A stretch of 64,000 bases of DNA, from the NCBI RefSeq assembly GCF_008271805.1, contig NZ_VSRY01000139.1, positions 57,951-121,950 on the forward strand. The letters are read 5' to 3'. The notes under the pieces were generated by a model. It had not been told where the DNA came from and ran no database searches. It was given only the letters and a program-made list of their open reading frames with translations. A program made the position numbers and the translations under genes. Of the stretch, positions 53,390-62,718 are shown piece by piece. Position 1 is the stretch's first letter; every line of letters starts with the position of its first letter. The DNA comes from Streptomyces sp. TRM49041. GTDB taxonomy: Bacteria > Actinomycetota > Actinomycetes > Streptomycetales > Streptomycetaceae.

Positions 53390-53590
53390 TCAGGGCAGGA
53401 GTTCGTCGAGGGCGGCCTTCCCCTTCTCGGCCATCCTGCGCTCGGCCCAGGCCAGATTCTTGGGGTTCACGTCGCGCCCGGAGGCGAGGACCAGGTCTTC
53501 CGCGGTGAACTCGCCTTCCGCACCGCTGTGCAGGATGGCGTCAGGGGTGACGCCACCCCGCCGGGAGGTCGTTTCGGGCTCTTCTCTCAT
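53390..53590 (-). CDS. Small conserved protein of unknown function
   Basis: 66 residues, MREEPETTSRRGGVTPDAIL then a charged C-terminal helix rich in Glu, Lys and Ala (NPKNLAWAERRMAEKGKAAL). AAGGAGG seven bases before the ATG is an excellent RBS. It is acidic overall, with no signal peptide or membrane helix. It starts 63 bases after the AfsR-like regulator stop and may be transcribed with it. Function unknown; it may be a small DNA- or stress-associated protein. Confidence 0.65.
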   Translation of the reverse strand: MREEPETTSRRGGVTPDAILHSGAEGEFTAEDLVLASGRDVNPKNLAWAERRMAEKGKAALDELLP

Positions 53591-53652
53591 GCCGCCTCCT
53601 TGTTCGTCCGGCACTGGCCATTGTCGTCGCCGCCCAGCGGGAGCGCATCCCC

Positions 53653-56600
53653 TCACCGGGCGCCGTCGGAGGCTCCGGGGGCGGGCGCCCGGGGACGCGG
53701 GCGGCGGACGAGGGCGGCGGCCTCCTTCAGCGTGAGGGCGGCGCCCTCCGCGTACGCGGCTGCGTAGCCTGCGGGGGCCAGGGCGGCCCGGGCCACGGCC
53801 TCGGCCTCGTCGCGCACGTCCCTCTCGGCCTCGGGCGTGAGCTGGCGGAGGCCCGTACCGCCGTGGGTGTCGCCGTGCCGGTCGTACGCGCCGACGAGCC
53901 GGGCGGCGGTGTGCGGGTCGCCGAGGCGGGCCAGCGCCAGGGCGGCGGTCGCGAACTGGCCGAGCAGCAGGGGTGGGGCGACCAGGTGGGCGAGGGTCTC
54001 CAGGCTGCGGACAGCCTCGGCGACCCGCTCCAGGGCGCGGGCGTGGTTGCCCTCGACGCAGTCGAGCCAGGCGCGCAGGCCGGTGACCATGCCCGTGAAC
54101 ATCTCGGCCGTGCCGGGGCGCAGCTCCCGCCCGATCATGTCGACATGCGCACGGGCCTGCGGGACGCGGCCGGTCAGGCCGTAGTGCTGGGCGAGCAGCA
54201 GCCGGGCGGTGCTGATCACCTCGGTGTTGTGCTCGGCGGCCTCGTCGGAGGCGGCCTCCAGCATCCGCTCGGCGCGGGCGCGCTCGGCGGGGCCGGTCGC
54301 GGTGTGAAGGCGGACGGCGGCGAGGCGGGCCCGGAAGACGGTGACCTGCGTGGGATCGCCGATCCGCCGGGCGCCGTCCATGGCCCCCTGGAAGTCGCGA
54401 GCCGCCTCCGCGTACCTGCCCGCACGCTCGTACGCCTCGCCGCGCGCGGAGAGCGACTGGGCGATGCCCCACGGATTCCCGGCCTCCTCGAACCGGGCCA
54501 GGGCCTCCTCGGCGTCGGCGGGGTCGCCGGGCAGCATCTTGGCCCGCATGAGGAGGGCGAAGCCGATGTCGCCGGCGTCGCCGTGGGTGCGGCAGCAGTC
54601 GAGGCAGGAGTCCATGGTGGCGCGGAGGGACGGGAGGTCGCCGGTCATGAGGCGTACGAAGAACCACATCGCGCCGGGCTGGCGGCTGTTCTGAGGGTGG
54701 CCCGGCCGATAGGCGTCGACGACGGCCCGGAGGTACGCGCGCATCTCCGGTCTCTCCAGGGCGGCCGCGCCCAGGTCGCCGTCGGCGGCGAGGACCAGGA
54801 GCCGTACGCTGCGGCGGGCCTCCCACAGCTGGTCCTCCGGCCAGGGCGGCGGGGTGGCCGTACAGGGCTCGGTGAGCGGGACGGCGGGGCGGACCGGCGG
54901 CAGGAACGGGTCGGGACCGAGCGCGGCGACGGCGGCGGACCAGAAGCCGGCGTCCGGCTGGTGGCCGCGCAGTTGCCAGTACCAGCTCATCGACATGACG
55001 AGGCACATTCCCTCCTGCTCCTCACCGCGGTCGACGGCGGTGCGCAGGGCGGCCCGTACGTTGTCGTGCTCGGCCTCGAAGACCCGTAGCCAGGCGGCTT
55101 GGCGCGGGCCGCGCAGCTCCCGGTCGCCGGTGCGGGCGAGCTCGCGGTACGCCGCGAGGTGGCGGAGTTCGGTGGTGTCCCGCTCCCCCGCCTCGTCGAG
55201 GCGTTCGGAGGCGTACTCGGCGACGGTCTCCAGGAGGCGGTAGCGCATGGTGCCGTCGGGGGCGGGGGCGGCGACGACGAGGGACTTGTCGATGAGGGAG
55301 GTGAGGTGATCGAGGGTGTCGGCCGCGGGGCCGGGGTTGCCGGGAGCGGCGCAGACGGTCTCCGCCTGGGCGGGCGCACAGCCGCCGGAGAAGACGGAGA
55401 GGCGGCGCAGTACGGCACGCTCGTGGTGGTCGAGCAGGTCCCAGGACCAGTCGACGACGGCGCGCAGGGTCTGCTGGCGGGGCAGGGCGGTGCGGCTGCC
55501 GCCGGTGAGGAGGCGGAAGCGGTCGTCGAGCCGGTCGGCGATCCGGCGCGGGTCGAGGGCGCGGAGTCGGGCGGCGGCGAGTTCGATGGCGAGGGGCAGG
55601 CCGTCCAGGCGGCGGCAGATCTCGACGCACGCGTCGGGGTCGTCGCGGACCTCGAACCCGGCCCGGGCGGCGGCGCCCCTCTCCCCGAGGAGCCGCAGCG
55701 CCGCCTCGGCCGGCAGGGGCTCGACGGGCCGTAGGGTCTCCCCCGGCACGGTGAGGGGCTCCCGGCTGGTCGCGAGGACGGTGAGGCCGGGGCACCGTTC
55801 GAGGAGATGCTGGGCGAGGTGGGCGGCGGCGGAGACGACGTGCTCGCAGTTGTCCAGGACGAGCAGGACGCGGCGCCGGGCGCAGCGCTCCACGAGCTCG
55901 GCGAGCGGGTCACGGCCGCCCGCCTGGCCGGTGTCGGCCGACCACCGGATCGCCTCACGGGCGCCCAGCGCGGTCAGTACGGTCTCGGGGACGTCCGCCC
56001 CGTCCCGTACGGGCGCGAGCTCGGCGACCCACACGCCGTCGGTCCAGGCGGCGGCCACCGCGTCGGCCGCCTCCAGGGCCAGCCGCGTCTTGCCCACCCC
56101 GCCGGGGCCGAGGAGCGTCACCAGCCGCCGCTCCCCCAGGTCCCCGGCGAGCGCGGCGAGCTCGGCGCCCCTGCCGACGAAGGACGTGAGCCGGGCCCGG
56201 AGGTTTCCCTGCGCCTGCGGCACGCCGGGGCCGGGCTGACCGGCGTGCGCGGGTGGTGCTGTCGGGCTGTGGGCCTTCGGGGACGGCGGGGGCGTTGTGG
56301 GGGCGGGGGCGAGGAGTTCGGTGTGGAGGGCGCGTAGTTGGGGGCTCGGGTCGGTGCCCAGGTGGTGAGAGAGGTGAGTGCGGGTCTGTTCGTAGGTGTG
56401 GAGGGCCTCGGCGTGGCGGCCCGCGGCGCGGAGGGCCCTGATGTGCAGCGCGGCGAGCGGCTCGTCCAGGGGGTGGGCGGCGGCCAGCTCGGCGAGGCCG
56501 GTCAGGGCCTGTTCGGGGCGGCCGAGCGCCACCTCGGCGGCGAGGCGGTCGCGCCGGGCGCCCGTGCGGAGGCGTTCCGCCCGTACGGCGAGGGGGTCGT

Positions 56601-57039
56601 CGTCCCGGCCGGGCAGGTCGGCCAGGGCGGGACCCTGCCACAGGGCGAGCGCCCGGTCGAGGAGGTGCGCGGCGGCGGCCGGGTCGTCGGCGGCCAGCGC
56701 GGTGGCGCCCTCGGCGGCGAGCCGTTCGAAGCGGAACAGGTCGATGTCGTCCGGGCCCCCGGCGAGCCGCAGCCGGTAGCCGCCCCGCGCGAGGTCCACG
56801 GCCTCCCTGCCGAGGGCCCGGCGGAGGCGGCCCACCAGCGCCTGGAGGGCGGCGGGCTCGTCGGCGGGCGGGGTGTCGGCCCAGATCTGGGCGGCCAGCT
56901 CCCCGGCGGGTACCGCACGCCCGGCGGCCGCCGCGAGGGCGGTGAGGAGTGCCCGCAGCCGGGGACCGCCGACGGGTGCCTCGGTGCCGTCGGGGCGGAG
57001 CGCACGGGTGGCGCCGAGTACGCGGTAGCGGTGTGTCAC
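53653..57039 (-). CDS. AfsR/SARP-type regulator with BTAD, NB-ARC ATPase and TPR regions
   Basis: 1128 residues, GTG start. The layout is an OmpR-like winged helix at about 1-90 and a BTAD helical domain at about 95-245 (AAAHLLDRALALWQGPALAD). A linker is followed by an ATPase with Walker A at 311-318 (GPGGVGKT) and Walker B VLLVLDNCEHV, then a long C-terminal helical region of TPR type. AfsR-like proteins integrate signals and activate antibiotic pathways; which targets this one controls cannot be seen. It starts four bases after the truncated secreted-domain gene, whose translation could couple to it. No biosynthetic cluster lies beside it. Confidence 0.9.
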   Translation of the reverse strand: MTHRYRVLGATRALRPDGTEAPVGGPRLRALLTALAAAAGRAVPAGELAAQIWADTPPADEPAALQALVGRLRRALGREAVDLARGGYRLRLAGGPDDIDLFRFERLAAEGATALAADDPAAAAHLLDRALALWQGPALADLPGRDDDPLAVRAERLRTGARRDRLAAEVALGRPEQALTGLAELAAAHPLDEPLAALHIRALRAAGRHAEALHTYEQTRTHLSHHLGTDPSPQLRALHTELLAPAPTTPPPSPKAHSPTAPPAHAGQPGPGVPQAQGNLRARLTSFVGRGAELAALAGDLGERRLVTLLGPGGVGKTRLALEAADAVAAAWTDGVWVAELAPVRDGADVPETVLTALGAREAIRWSADTGQAGGRDPLAELVERCARRRVLLVLDNCEHVVSAAAHLAQHLLERCPGLTVLATSREPLTVPGETLRPVEPLPAEAALRLLGERGAAARAGFEVRDDPDACVEICRRLDGLPLAIELAAARLRALDPRRIADRLDDRFRLLTGGSRTALPRQQTLRAVVDWSWDLLDHHERAVLRRLSVFSGGCAPAQAETVCAAPGNPGPAADTLDHLTSLIDKSLVVAAPAPDGTMRYRLLETVAEYASERLDEAGERDTTELRHLAAYRELARTGDRELRGPRQAAWLRVFEAEHDNVRAALRTAVDRGEEQEGMCLVMSMSWYWQLRGHQPDAGFWSAAVAALGPDPFLPPVRPAVPLTEPCTATPPPWPEDQLWEARRSVRLLVLAADGDLGAAALERPEMRAYLRAVVDAYRPGHPQNSRQPGAMWFFVRLMTGDLPSLRATMDSCLDCCRTHGDAGDIGFALLMRAKMLPGDPADAEEALARFEEAGNPWGIAQSLSARGEAYERAGRYAEAARDFQGAMDGARRIGDPTQVTVFRARLAAVRLHTATGPAERARAERMLEAASDEAAEHNTEVISTARLLLAQHYGLTGRVPQARAHVDMIGRELRPGTAEMFTGMVTGLRAWLDCVEGNHARALERVAEAVRSLETLAHLVAPPLLLGQFATAALALARLGDPHTAARLVGAYDRHGDTHGGTGLRQLTPEAERDVRDEAEAVARAALAPAGYAAAYAEGAALTLKEAAALVRRPRPRAPAPGASDGAR

Positions 57040-57043
57040 CGGG

Positions 57044-57434
57044 TCATTCTGCCCCGCCCCGGGTTCCGGTTCCGGGCTGGAAGCCGCCGGTCACGGTGGC
57101 CCGGCCGCCGTCCGCCGCCGTCGCGGTGACGGTGTAGCGGTCGCCGCGTGCGTCGCGGCCGCCTTCGGCGTGGTTGTACTGGGCGGCGAAGACGTGTTCG
57201 CCGGTGGGGACGGTGTGGACGCGGCGGAGGGTCCAGGTGTGGACGAGGGCGCCGTTCTCCTCGCGTACGGAGACGGTGAAGTGGTCGGCGGGGAGGGTGC
57301 GCCAGTGGCCGGTGCCGGCGACGCCGCCGGTCTGGGCGACGCGTACCTCGACGGTGAGCGCGGTGAGCTCGGCGCCGGTGTGGACGGAGATGTTGGACTG
57401 GGCCCAGAAGCGGTTGCTGTGCGGGTCGACCCCG
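57044..57434 (-). pseudogene. Remnant of a secreted beta-rich (carbohydrate-binding-like) domain
   Basis: The encoded chain RFWAQSNISVHTGAELTALT...FTVSVREENGALVHTWTL...GEHVFAAQYNHAEGGRDARG is a compact beta-rich C-terminal domain of the type attached to secreted Streptomyces proteins, but its signal peptide and upstream domains are missing. The frame enters directly from the SMP-30 stub with a shift near 57430. It may still be translated by coupling to upstream sequence, but it would give a cytosolic fragment. It sits four bases before the AfsR-like gene. Confidence 0.55.
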
Positions 57435-57515
57435 GCCGGTGGCCGGGTCCCAGGTGGGGCCCTCGCCCAGTGCGGCGGTCTCACGGACGGCGACCTCCAG
57501 GTGGGCGGAGCTCAC
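57435..57515 (-). pseudogene. N-terminal stub of an SMP-30/gluconolactonase gene
   Basis: The GTG at 57515 overlaps the IclR stop (GTGA). The first residues, VSSAHLEVAVRETAALGEGP then TWDPATG, match the SMP-30/gluconolactonase N-terminus. After about 27 codons the sequence changes to an unrelated secreted-domain fragment in another frame. IclR regulators are commonly encoded next to SMP-30 genes, which supports the reading. A deletion of some 250 codons has removed the enzyme. Confidence 0.7.
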
Positions 57516-58282
57516 CCCGGGCCCCGGTGGCCGAGGCTGGCGGAGAGGTCGTCGGCGCCCTTGGCGGCGAGTTCGGCGAGCTCGGCCTCCCGCTCCTCGC
57601 TCCATCGGATCATGGGAACGGAGATGGACAGGGCTGCGACGACCCGGCCGGCGCTGTCGCGGACGGGGGCTGCGACACAACTGACATCCGGGTGGGACTC
57701 GCGGTGCTCGGTGGCGATGCCGCGCTCACGGACGACGGCGAGCGCGGCGCGCAGCTCGTCGGGGTCGGTGAGGCTCTCGGGTGTCATCGCGGCGAGTTCA
57801 CGGCCGTCGATACGGGTGTCGAACTCGTCCTGCGAGAGCGATGCGAGCAGCATCTTGCCGACGGACGTGCAGTGGGCGGGGAGGCGGCGCCCGGCGGCCG
57901 ACACCATGCGGACGGCGTGGGTGGAGTCCACCTTGGCGATGTAGATGACGTCCAGGCCCTCCAGGATGGCGACATGAACGGTCTCGTCGCAGGTCTCGGC
58001 GACCTCGCGGGCGACCCGCTCGCCCTCGGCGGCCAGGTCGAGCTGTTCGGCGTACCGGCTGCCCAGCTGGTACGTGCGTACGCCGAGCCGGAAGCGGCCG
58101 GGCTGTCCGGGGACGGGCACGAGGCAGGAGCGGGCGGCGAGCGTGGTGATGAGCTCGTGCACGGTGGTGCGGGGCAGTTGCAGCTTGCGCGTGATCTCCG
58201 GCGCGGAGAGCGTGCCGTCGCCGTCGAGGAACAGTTCGAGAATGTCGAGCGCTCTGGTCACCGCGGGAACAAGCCGTCCCAT
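57512..58282 (-). CDS. IclR-family transcriptional regulator
   Basis: 256 residues. The winged helix lies at about 5-70 (ALDILELFLDGDGTLSAPEI; LQLPRTTVHELITTLA). The effector domain lies at about 80-250, with LPAHCTSVGKMLLA and GIATEHRESHPDVSCVAAPV segments typical of IclR proteins binding sugar acids or aromatics. The stop overlaps the start of the SMP-30 stub, so the regulator once led a sugar-lactone operon that is now broken. A GTG 12 bases upstream is an alternative start. The 336-base gap above has GTAYCGAAC repeats that may be its operator. Confidence 0.9.
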   Translation of the reverse strand: MGRLVPAVTRALDILELFLDGDGTLSAPEITRKLQLPRTTVHELITTLAARSCLVPVPGQPGRFRLGVRTYQLGSRYAEQLDLAAEGERVAREVAETCDETVHVAILEGLDVIYIAKVDSTHAVRMVSAAGRRLPAHCTSVGKMLLASLSQDEFDTRIDGRELAAMTPESLTDPDELRAALAVVRERGIATEHRESHPDVSCVAAPVRDSAGRVVAALSISVPMIRWSEEREAELAELAAKGADDLSASLGHRGPG

Positions 58283-58618
58283 GAGGCCACCCACCCTTTC
58301 ATTCGAAACCCCGACCACCGGTCGGTATGACGAACGAAGGCTACTCACCACCCCCTTCACGGGCAATGGCCCTGCCGTCTCAGGCCGATGGCGGCCCGAC
58401 ACCGGTCGACGAGAGAGCCATTGGCACCCCGGCGGGGCTGCGGTCACGCCACGGTTCGAACGTGTGACGAGGTATCGAACCCCCCGACGTACCGAACGGA
58501 CCCCAAGGGCAACTACCGCGCGCATCAGGGCAGCATGCGAGGCGTTCGGGTCTCCGACGACCGTCCCCGCCGACTCGCGGGCCCCGGCGGACACTCCATC
58601 AACCCGATGACACAAAGT
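58283..58618. other. Region upstream of IclR gene with repeated GTAYCGAAC motifs
   Basis: 336 bases without a gene. GGTTCGAAC (58453-58461), GGTATCGAACC (58471-58481) and GTACCGAACG (58489-58498) recur with 17-18-base spacing and could be IclR-type operator half-sites. No small gene or RNA was recognised. Confidence 0.4.
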
Positions 58619-60730
58619 TCAGCTTTCTTCCGCGGGGTGGGATCGGAGCAGCACCAGGGCCGTGTCGTCATTGCGGGGCGCGGTGTGGCGGGCGTGGTGG
58701 ACGAGGGCGTCGGCGAGGCCGTCCAGGTCGCGTACGTCGCCGTGGGCGAGCCGGGCGGCGAGGTCGGCGGTGGTCTCGTCGAGGCTCACCCCGGGGATCT
58801 CGACGAGCCCGTCGGTGTACAGGGCCAGGAGCGTGCCGGGGGCGAGGGGGACCTCGGTCTCCGGGTACACGGCGGTGGAGTCGATGCCGAGGAGCAGGCC
58901 GGGCGGCACGGGCAGGATGTCGGTGGTGCCGTCGGGGTGCCGGCGCAGGGGTGGAGGGTGTCCGGCGGTGGCGAGGACGGCGCGGTGCCGGGCCAGGTCC
59001 AGGTGGGCGTAGAGACAACTGGTGAAGAGGCCGGTGTCGAGGTCGATGAGCAGCCGGTTGGTGCGGGCGAGCACCTCGCCCGGCGCCGCCCCGGCGGTCG
59101 CGTGGACGGCGGTACGGACCTGGCCCATGAGGGCGGCCGCCTCGACGTTGTGGCCCTGTACGTCGCCGATGGTGACCGCGGCGGTGGTGTCGCCGAGCCG
59201 GATGACGTCGTAGAAGTCGCCGCCGATGTCCATGCCGTGCCCGGCGGGCAGATAGCGGGCGGCCACGTCCAGGCCCGGCACGCGGGGCAGGCTGTGCGGG
59301 AGCAGCCCGGCCTGGAGGCGGTGGGCGAGGTCCTGCTTGGCGTCGTAGAGGCGGGCACGGTCCAGAGCCTGCGCGACCAGGCCGGCGAGCGAGCTGAGGA
59401 CGGCCCGCTCCGACGTGTGGAAGCCGTGGGGCCCTGCGTAGCCGACGACCATGGAACCGACGGGACGGCCGGAGGCGATGAGCGGTACGAATGCCCAGGC
59501 GGCCGCCGGGGGCCCGGCACAGCCCTGGGGGAAGGCCGTGCGCAGTTCCTCGGAGCCGTGGAAGAAGAGCGGCGCGCCGGTGGTGAAGACCCGGACTTCG
59601 GGGGTGTCCGAGGTGAGCGGGACAGAGTAGAGGTTCTCGGTGAGTTCCGGGGCGCAGCCGCTCTGCCCGACGAGACGCAGCCGGCCCTCCTCCGCCAGGA
59701 GCAGGGCGATGGACTGCGCACCGAGGGCTGTGGTCATCTGTTCGACCGTCCGCTCCACGACGTCCTGGAGGCCCACGGCCTCGGAGAACGTGGCCGCCAG
59801 GTGCATCAGGTGGTAGAGGGCGCTCGCCCGGCCCGTCGCGACGGGCGGCGCGTGGTCCTCTGCGGTCGCCTCCTCCCCGGCGCGGGCGCCGGTGTCGGGG
59901 AGTGGGGTGATACGGACGCTGATGCCGGTGCCGTCCGGGTGGAGGCGGAATCGCAGCCGGTGGCCCGGCGGGCGTACGGCGGTGAATGCCGTGGTCTCCC
60001 GGCCGATCACGGCCGCCCGGTAGTGGTCCTCCACGGCGGGGTCGTCCAGCCAGGGCAGCGCCTCCCACGGCAGGGCGCCCAGGAGACGACGCACGGGCAG
60101 ACCGAGGAGGTCGGCGGCCGCCGGGGTGACGAAGGTGATGCGGCCGTCCAGGTCCAGGGCGCAGCTCCCGCCGGGGAGCCGATCGGCGAAGGCCATGGCC
60201 GCGACGGCCTGGTCCGGCTCGGCGGCGGGGAGGCGGGGATTGACCACCAGCGGCAGGCCGCCGGGCAGGACGGGCCGCCCGGAGCGGGTGGCGTCGTCCA
60301 GGACGGCGGCCATGCGATCGGAGGCCGCCCGGACGGCGTCGGCCTCCGCTTCCGACAGCGTCGGCGGGTGGGAGCCGGGCCAGAGCATGACGAGCCCGCC
60401 CCAGGTGGCGGCGCCGGTGGCGAGCGGGAGGGCGGCCAGCGCGAACCGATACGGCAGTACCAGCCCGGGCCGGGGGTAGCGGCGAGCCATCTGCTCCTGG
60501 TCGCCGAGCCACACCATGCGCCCCTGGGCCACGGCGTCGGCCACCGGGATGGGGTCACCGAGCCCGACGCGGGTCCAGGAGGCGGCCATCTCCAGGGGCA
60601 CTCCGCTGACCACGGTGAGGCGCAGTGCCCGGTCGTCCGGCGGCAGTAGGTACACCATGCCGACGGAGGCGCCGGTGTCCTCCATGGCGGCCGTCAGGGC
60701 GGCGCCCAGCTCCCGCATCTCCGACCGCAC
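58619..60730 (-). CDS. GAF/PAS sensor with SpoIIE-type Ser/Thr phosphatase
   Basis: About 703 residues. The order is an N-terminal GAF-like region (about 1-165), a PAS-like unit (about 190-290: ADRLPGGSCALDLDGRITFV), a second GAF (about 320-470) and a PP2C/SpoIIE domain (about 480-700). The last has GGDFYDVIRLGD, GDVQGHNVEAAA and NDDTALVLL metal motifs. It should dephosphorylate an anti-anti-sigma factor in response to ligands bound by its sensor domains. No kinase or STAS gene is next to it. Starts at GTG 60742, GTG 60730 or ATG 60721 are possible; GGAG six bases before 60730 favours that one. The frame runs on upstream into a LacI remnant. Confidence 0.85.
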   Translation of the reverse strand: MRSEMRELGAALTAAMEDTGASVGMVYLLPPDDRALRLTVVSGVPLEMAASWTRVGLGDPIPVADAVAQGRMVWLGDQEQMARRYPRPGLVLPYRFALAALPLATGAATWGGLVMLWPGSHPPTLSEAEADAVRAASDRMAAVLDDATRSGRPVLPGGLPLVVNPRLPAAEPDQAVAAMAFADRLPGGSCALDLDGRITFVTPAAADLLGLPVRRLLGALPWEALPWLDDPAVEDHYRAAVIGRETTAFTAVRPPGHRLRFRLHPDGTGISVRITPLPDTGARAGEEATAEDHAPPVATGRASALYHLMHLAATFSEAVGLQDVVERTVEQMTTALGAQSIALLLAEEGRLRLVGQSGCAPELTENLYSVPLTSDTPEVRVFTTGAPLFFHGSEELRTAFPQGCAGPPAAAWAFVPLIASGRPVGSMVVGYAGPHGFHTSERAVLSSLAGLVAQALDRARLYDAKQDLAHRLQAGLLPHSLPRVPGLDVAARYLPAGHGMDIGGDFYDVIRLGDTTAAVTIGDVQGHNVEAAALMGQVRTAVHATAGAAPGEVLARTNRLLIDLDTGLFTSCLYAHLDLARHRAVLATAGHPPPLRRHPDGTTDILPVPPGLLLGIDSTAVYPETEVPLAPGTLLALYTDGLVEIPGVSLDETTADLAARLAHGDVRDLDGLADALVHHARHTAPRNDDTALVLLRSHPAEES

Positions 60731-61170
60731 GCTACGCTCCACGCCTCCAGCCTGCCCCGCCGGGCCGCGGAGCGCAGTCCGGCGGGGTCGCGGCTGGTGC
60801 AGTCGACGCCGGAGCGGCTCGTACTGCTGCCCGCGCCGCCCCGGCTGGGCGCGCGATGCGCTGCGCGGGATACGTACGCGGAGCGGTACGGAGGCGTGCG
60901 CGGCGACCTGGTCGGGGCAGATCGCCACCAACACGTCCTCCGGCACTGAGCGGCCCCGCTGACGTAGGAGGCCGGCAGCGGGTCGGTGGCGGCCTCGCTC
61001 TGGACGACGAACGCGGTCGTACCGGGCCGCTCGTCGCAGACGCGGGCGAGGGTGGCAGCGTAACCGCCCTCGTACGGACGGCACAGGAGGCGGACGCCCA
61101 GCTCGGCGCTGCGCTCCCGCAGACCGTTCAGCGTGCGCTCGGCGAAGCCGGTGTGCCGGTCGTACACCGC
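60731..61170 (-). pseudogene. LacI-family regulator remnant (C-terminal half, frameshifted)
   Basis: The minus strand encodes HTGFAERTLNGLRERSAELG...GGYAATLARVCDERPGTTAFVVQSEAATDPL in one frame, then RQRGRSVPEDVLVAICPDQVA in another. These are consecutive parts of a LacI-type ligand-binding domain. The DNA-binding head is missing, and a frameshift near 60965 breaks the rest. The C-terminus merges into the SpoIIE gene. Confidence 0.75.
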
Positions 61171-61287
61171 GGCGGCTCCCCGATGGGGAACGCGCCGAGC
61201 ATGGCACCTCTCCCCTGGCGGAACGCATGCCCGCGGTGGAGCCGGACGGGGCGGTACCGGCGGGGGCGGGCTCGGGAGCCGGTCGGG

Positions 61288-62349
61288 TCAGACCTCGCGG
61301 TTGGGCCAGTCCAGGAGGCGGGCGCCGATTACGGCTGTCTGGAGCGTGTAGCGGTGCATCGGTTCGGCCGGGTTGGAGCCGGTGAGGCGGTGGATGCGGT
61401 CCAGGCGGTACGTGAGGGCGCGCACGCTCAGGCTCAGGCGGCGGGCCGCCTCCGCGGCGTTGCAGCCGGAGTCGAAGTACGCGGTGAGCGTGTCCAGCAG
61501 AGGACGGGCGCCGCCGCGGGCCTGCTCCAGCGGGCCGAGGGCGCTGCGCACGAGGTCGGCCATGGCCTGCCGGTCACGCGTCAGGACGGGGAAGACCAGC
61601 AGGTCGGCGGCGCGCAGCACCGGTTCGTCCAGGTTCATCCGCTCGGCGAGGTCCAGCGCGTTCAGGGCCTCCTCGTACGAGTGGACGACGCCGCCCGGCC
61701 CGGAGTGCGGGCGCCCGATGGCGACCCGGCCGCCGTCGGTGGCGGCGTGCGCGTGCTTGGCGAAGAACGCCATCACGTCGTCCTGGTCGCCGGGCGCCAC
61801 GCACACCAGACGGCCGTCCTTGGTGGTGAACAGGATGCGCCGGTCGCCGAAGCGGCTCAGCAGGGCCTGCTCGACCTGGCGGGAGACCGGCCCGGCCTCG
61901 TCGTACGCCGTGCGGGCGTCGGCCACCGCCACGGCGTGCGCGCGGGCGAGGCGCAGCCCGAACCGCTCGGCGCGCTCGGCGAGCCGGCCGAGGTCGCTCC
62001 GGCCGTACAGCAGGTCGTCGATGAACTCGCGGCGGGCGGCCTCCTCCTGGCGCACCGCCAGCCGCTGGGCCTGCTCGTAGCCCTCGGCGAACGCGTCGAT
62101 GGCCTGCTGGACGGCGGCGAGCACGCTGTCCGTGGAGTGGTCGCCGGGCCATGCCTCCCGGGTCGCCGCCAGGTGCATGACGACGAGGGCGCGCAGGCCG
62201 TGCCCGGCCTCGGCCGCGCGCTCGCCCAGGGCGCGGCGGGCGCGCAGCTCGTCGCGATTGAGGCGCCGCCCGGTGGCCGAGACCTCCGCCAGGATGGCGG
62301 CGTACCCGTCCAGGTACTCGCCGAATGTCTCCCGCTCCCGCGCCGCCAC
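61288..62349 (-). CDS. PucR-type transcriptional regulator
   Basis: 353 residues from GTG 62349 (GGGGAAG upstream). The N-terminal helical region (about 1-130) is followed by a GGDEF-like or CdaR middle region (about 140-270) and the PucR C-terminal helix-turn-helix: YFDSGCNAAEAARRLSLSVR, ALTYRLDRIHRLTG. Such regulators control purine, amino-acid or sugar-acid use, or secondary pathways. Nothing next to it points to a target: the LacI remnant is downstream and an insertion sequence upstream. The insertion sequence's proposed left end is about 170 bases from this start and may have altered the promoter. Confidence 0.88.
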   Translation of the reverse strand: MAARERETFGEYLDGYAAILAEVSATGRRLNRDELRARRALGERAAEAGHGLRALVVMHLAATREAWPGDHSTDSVLAAVQQAIDAFAEGYEQAQRLAVRQEEAARREFIDDLLYGRSDLGRLAERAERFGLRLARAHAVAVADARTAYDEAGPVSRQVEQALLSRFGDRRILFTTKDGRLVCVAPGDQDDVMAFFAKHAHAATDGGRVAIGRPHSGPGGVVHSYEEALNALDLAERMNLDEPVLRAADLLVFPVLTRDRQAMADLVRSALGPLEQARGGARPLLDTLTAYFDSGCNAAEAARRLSLSVRALTYRLDRIHRLTGSNPAEPMHRYTLQTAVIGARLLDWPNREV

Positions 62350-62530
62350 GCTCTTCCCCCACTGGTCCTGTGTTCCGGTCGTCCAAAGGCGCTCTTGACG
62401 CGCTCCTGACGTGCACTGCCGTGGGTAAGGGTGCCAGACCCGCCGTCGGACGTCCGCCCCGTTATGTTTTTCGCGGTCCTGCAAGAGGGCCGCTGGCCTC
62501 CGGGCCCGGCATGACTTTTGCCCCCTGTCG

Positions 62531-62718
62531 CACGGATGACCGGGGGGGGTGGTGTCACCGGGCCCGGGAGGTGCCGTCGGAGACGCTGATGAGAGGTCCG
62601 ACCACCGCCTGGCCGGGCGCAATGCCCAGCCATCCGCGGGCGGCAGGTCTGCATAACGTGGATGCGCGAGAACGGCCCCGATGCCCAGGCCAGCACGTAA
62701 CGAACGAGTGGGGGCACA
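62531..62718 (+). ncRNA. Candidate bridge-RNA region of the IS110 element
   Basis: 188 non-coding bases lie between the left-end repeat and the transposase GTG. In IS110-type elements such a region encodes a structured RNA that pairs with target and donor DNA. A stem GGC-C-GGGC / GCCC-A-GCC with a GCAAT loop is visible near 62611-62631, and smaller palindromes nearby. No loop-to-target pairing was tested. Confidence 0.35.

Noticed and set aside
57512..58615. A longer IclR protein starting near 58615
   Set aside because: The extra N-terminal region has no helix-turn-helix homology and covers the probable operator repeats.
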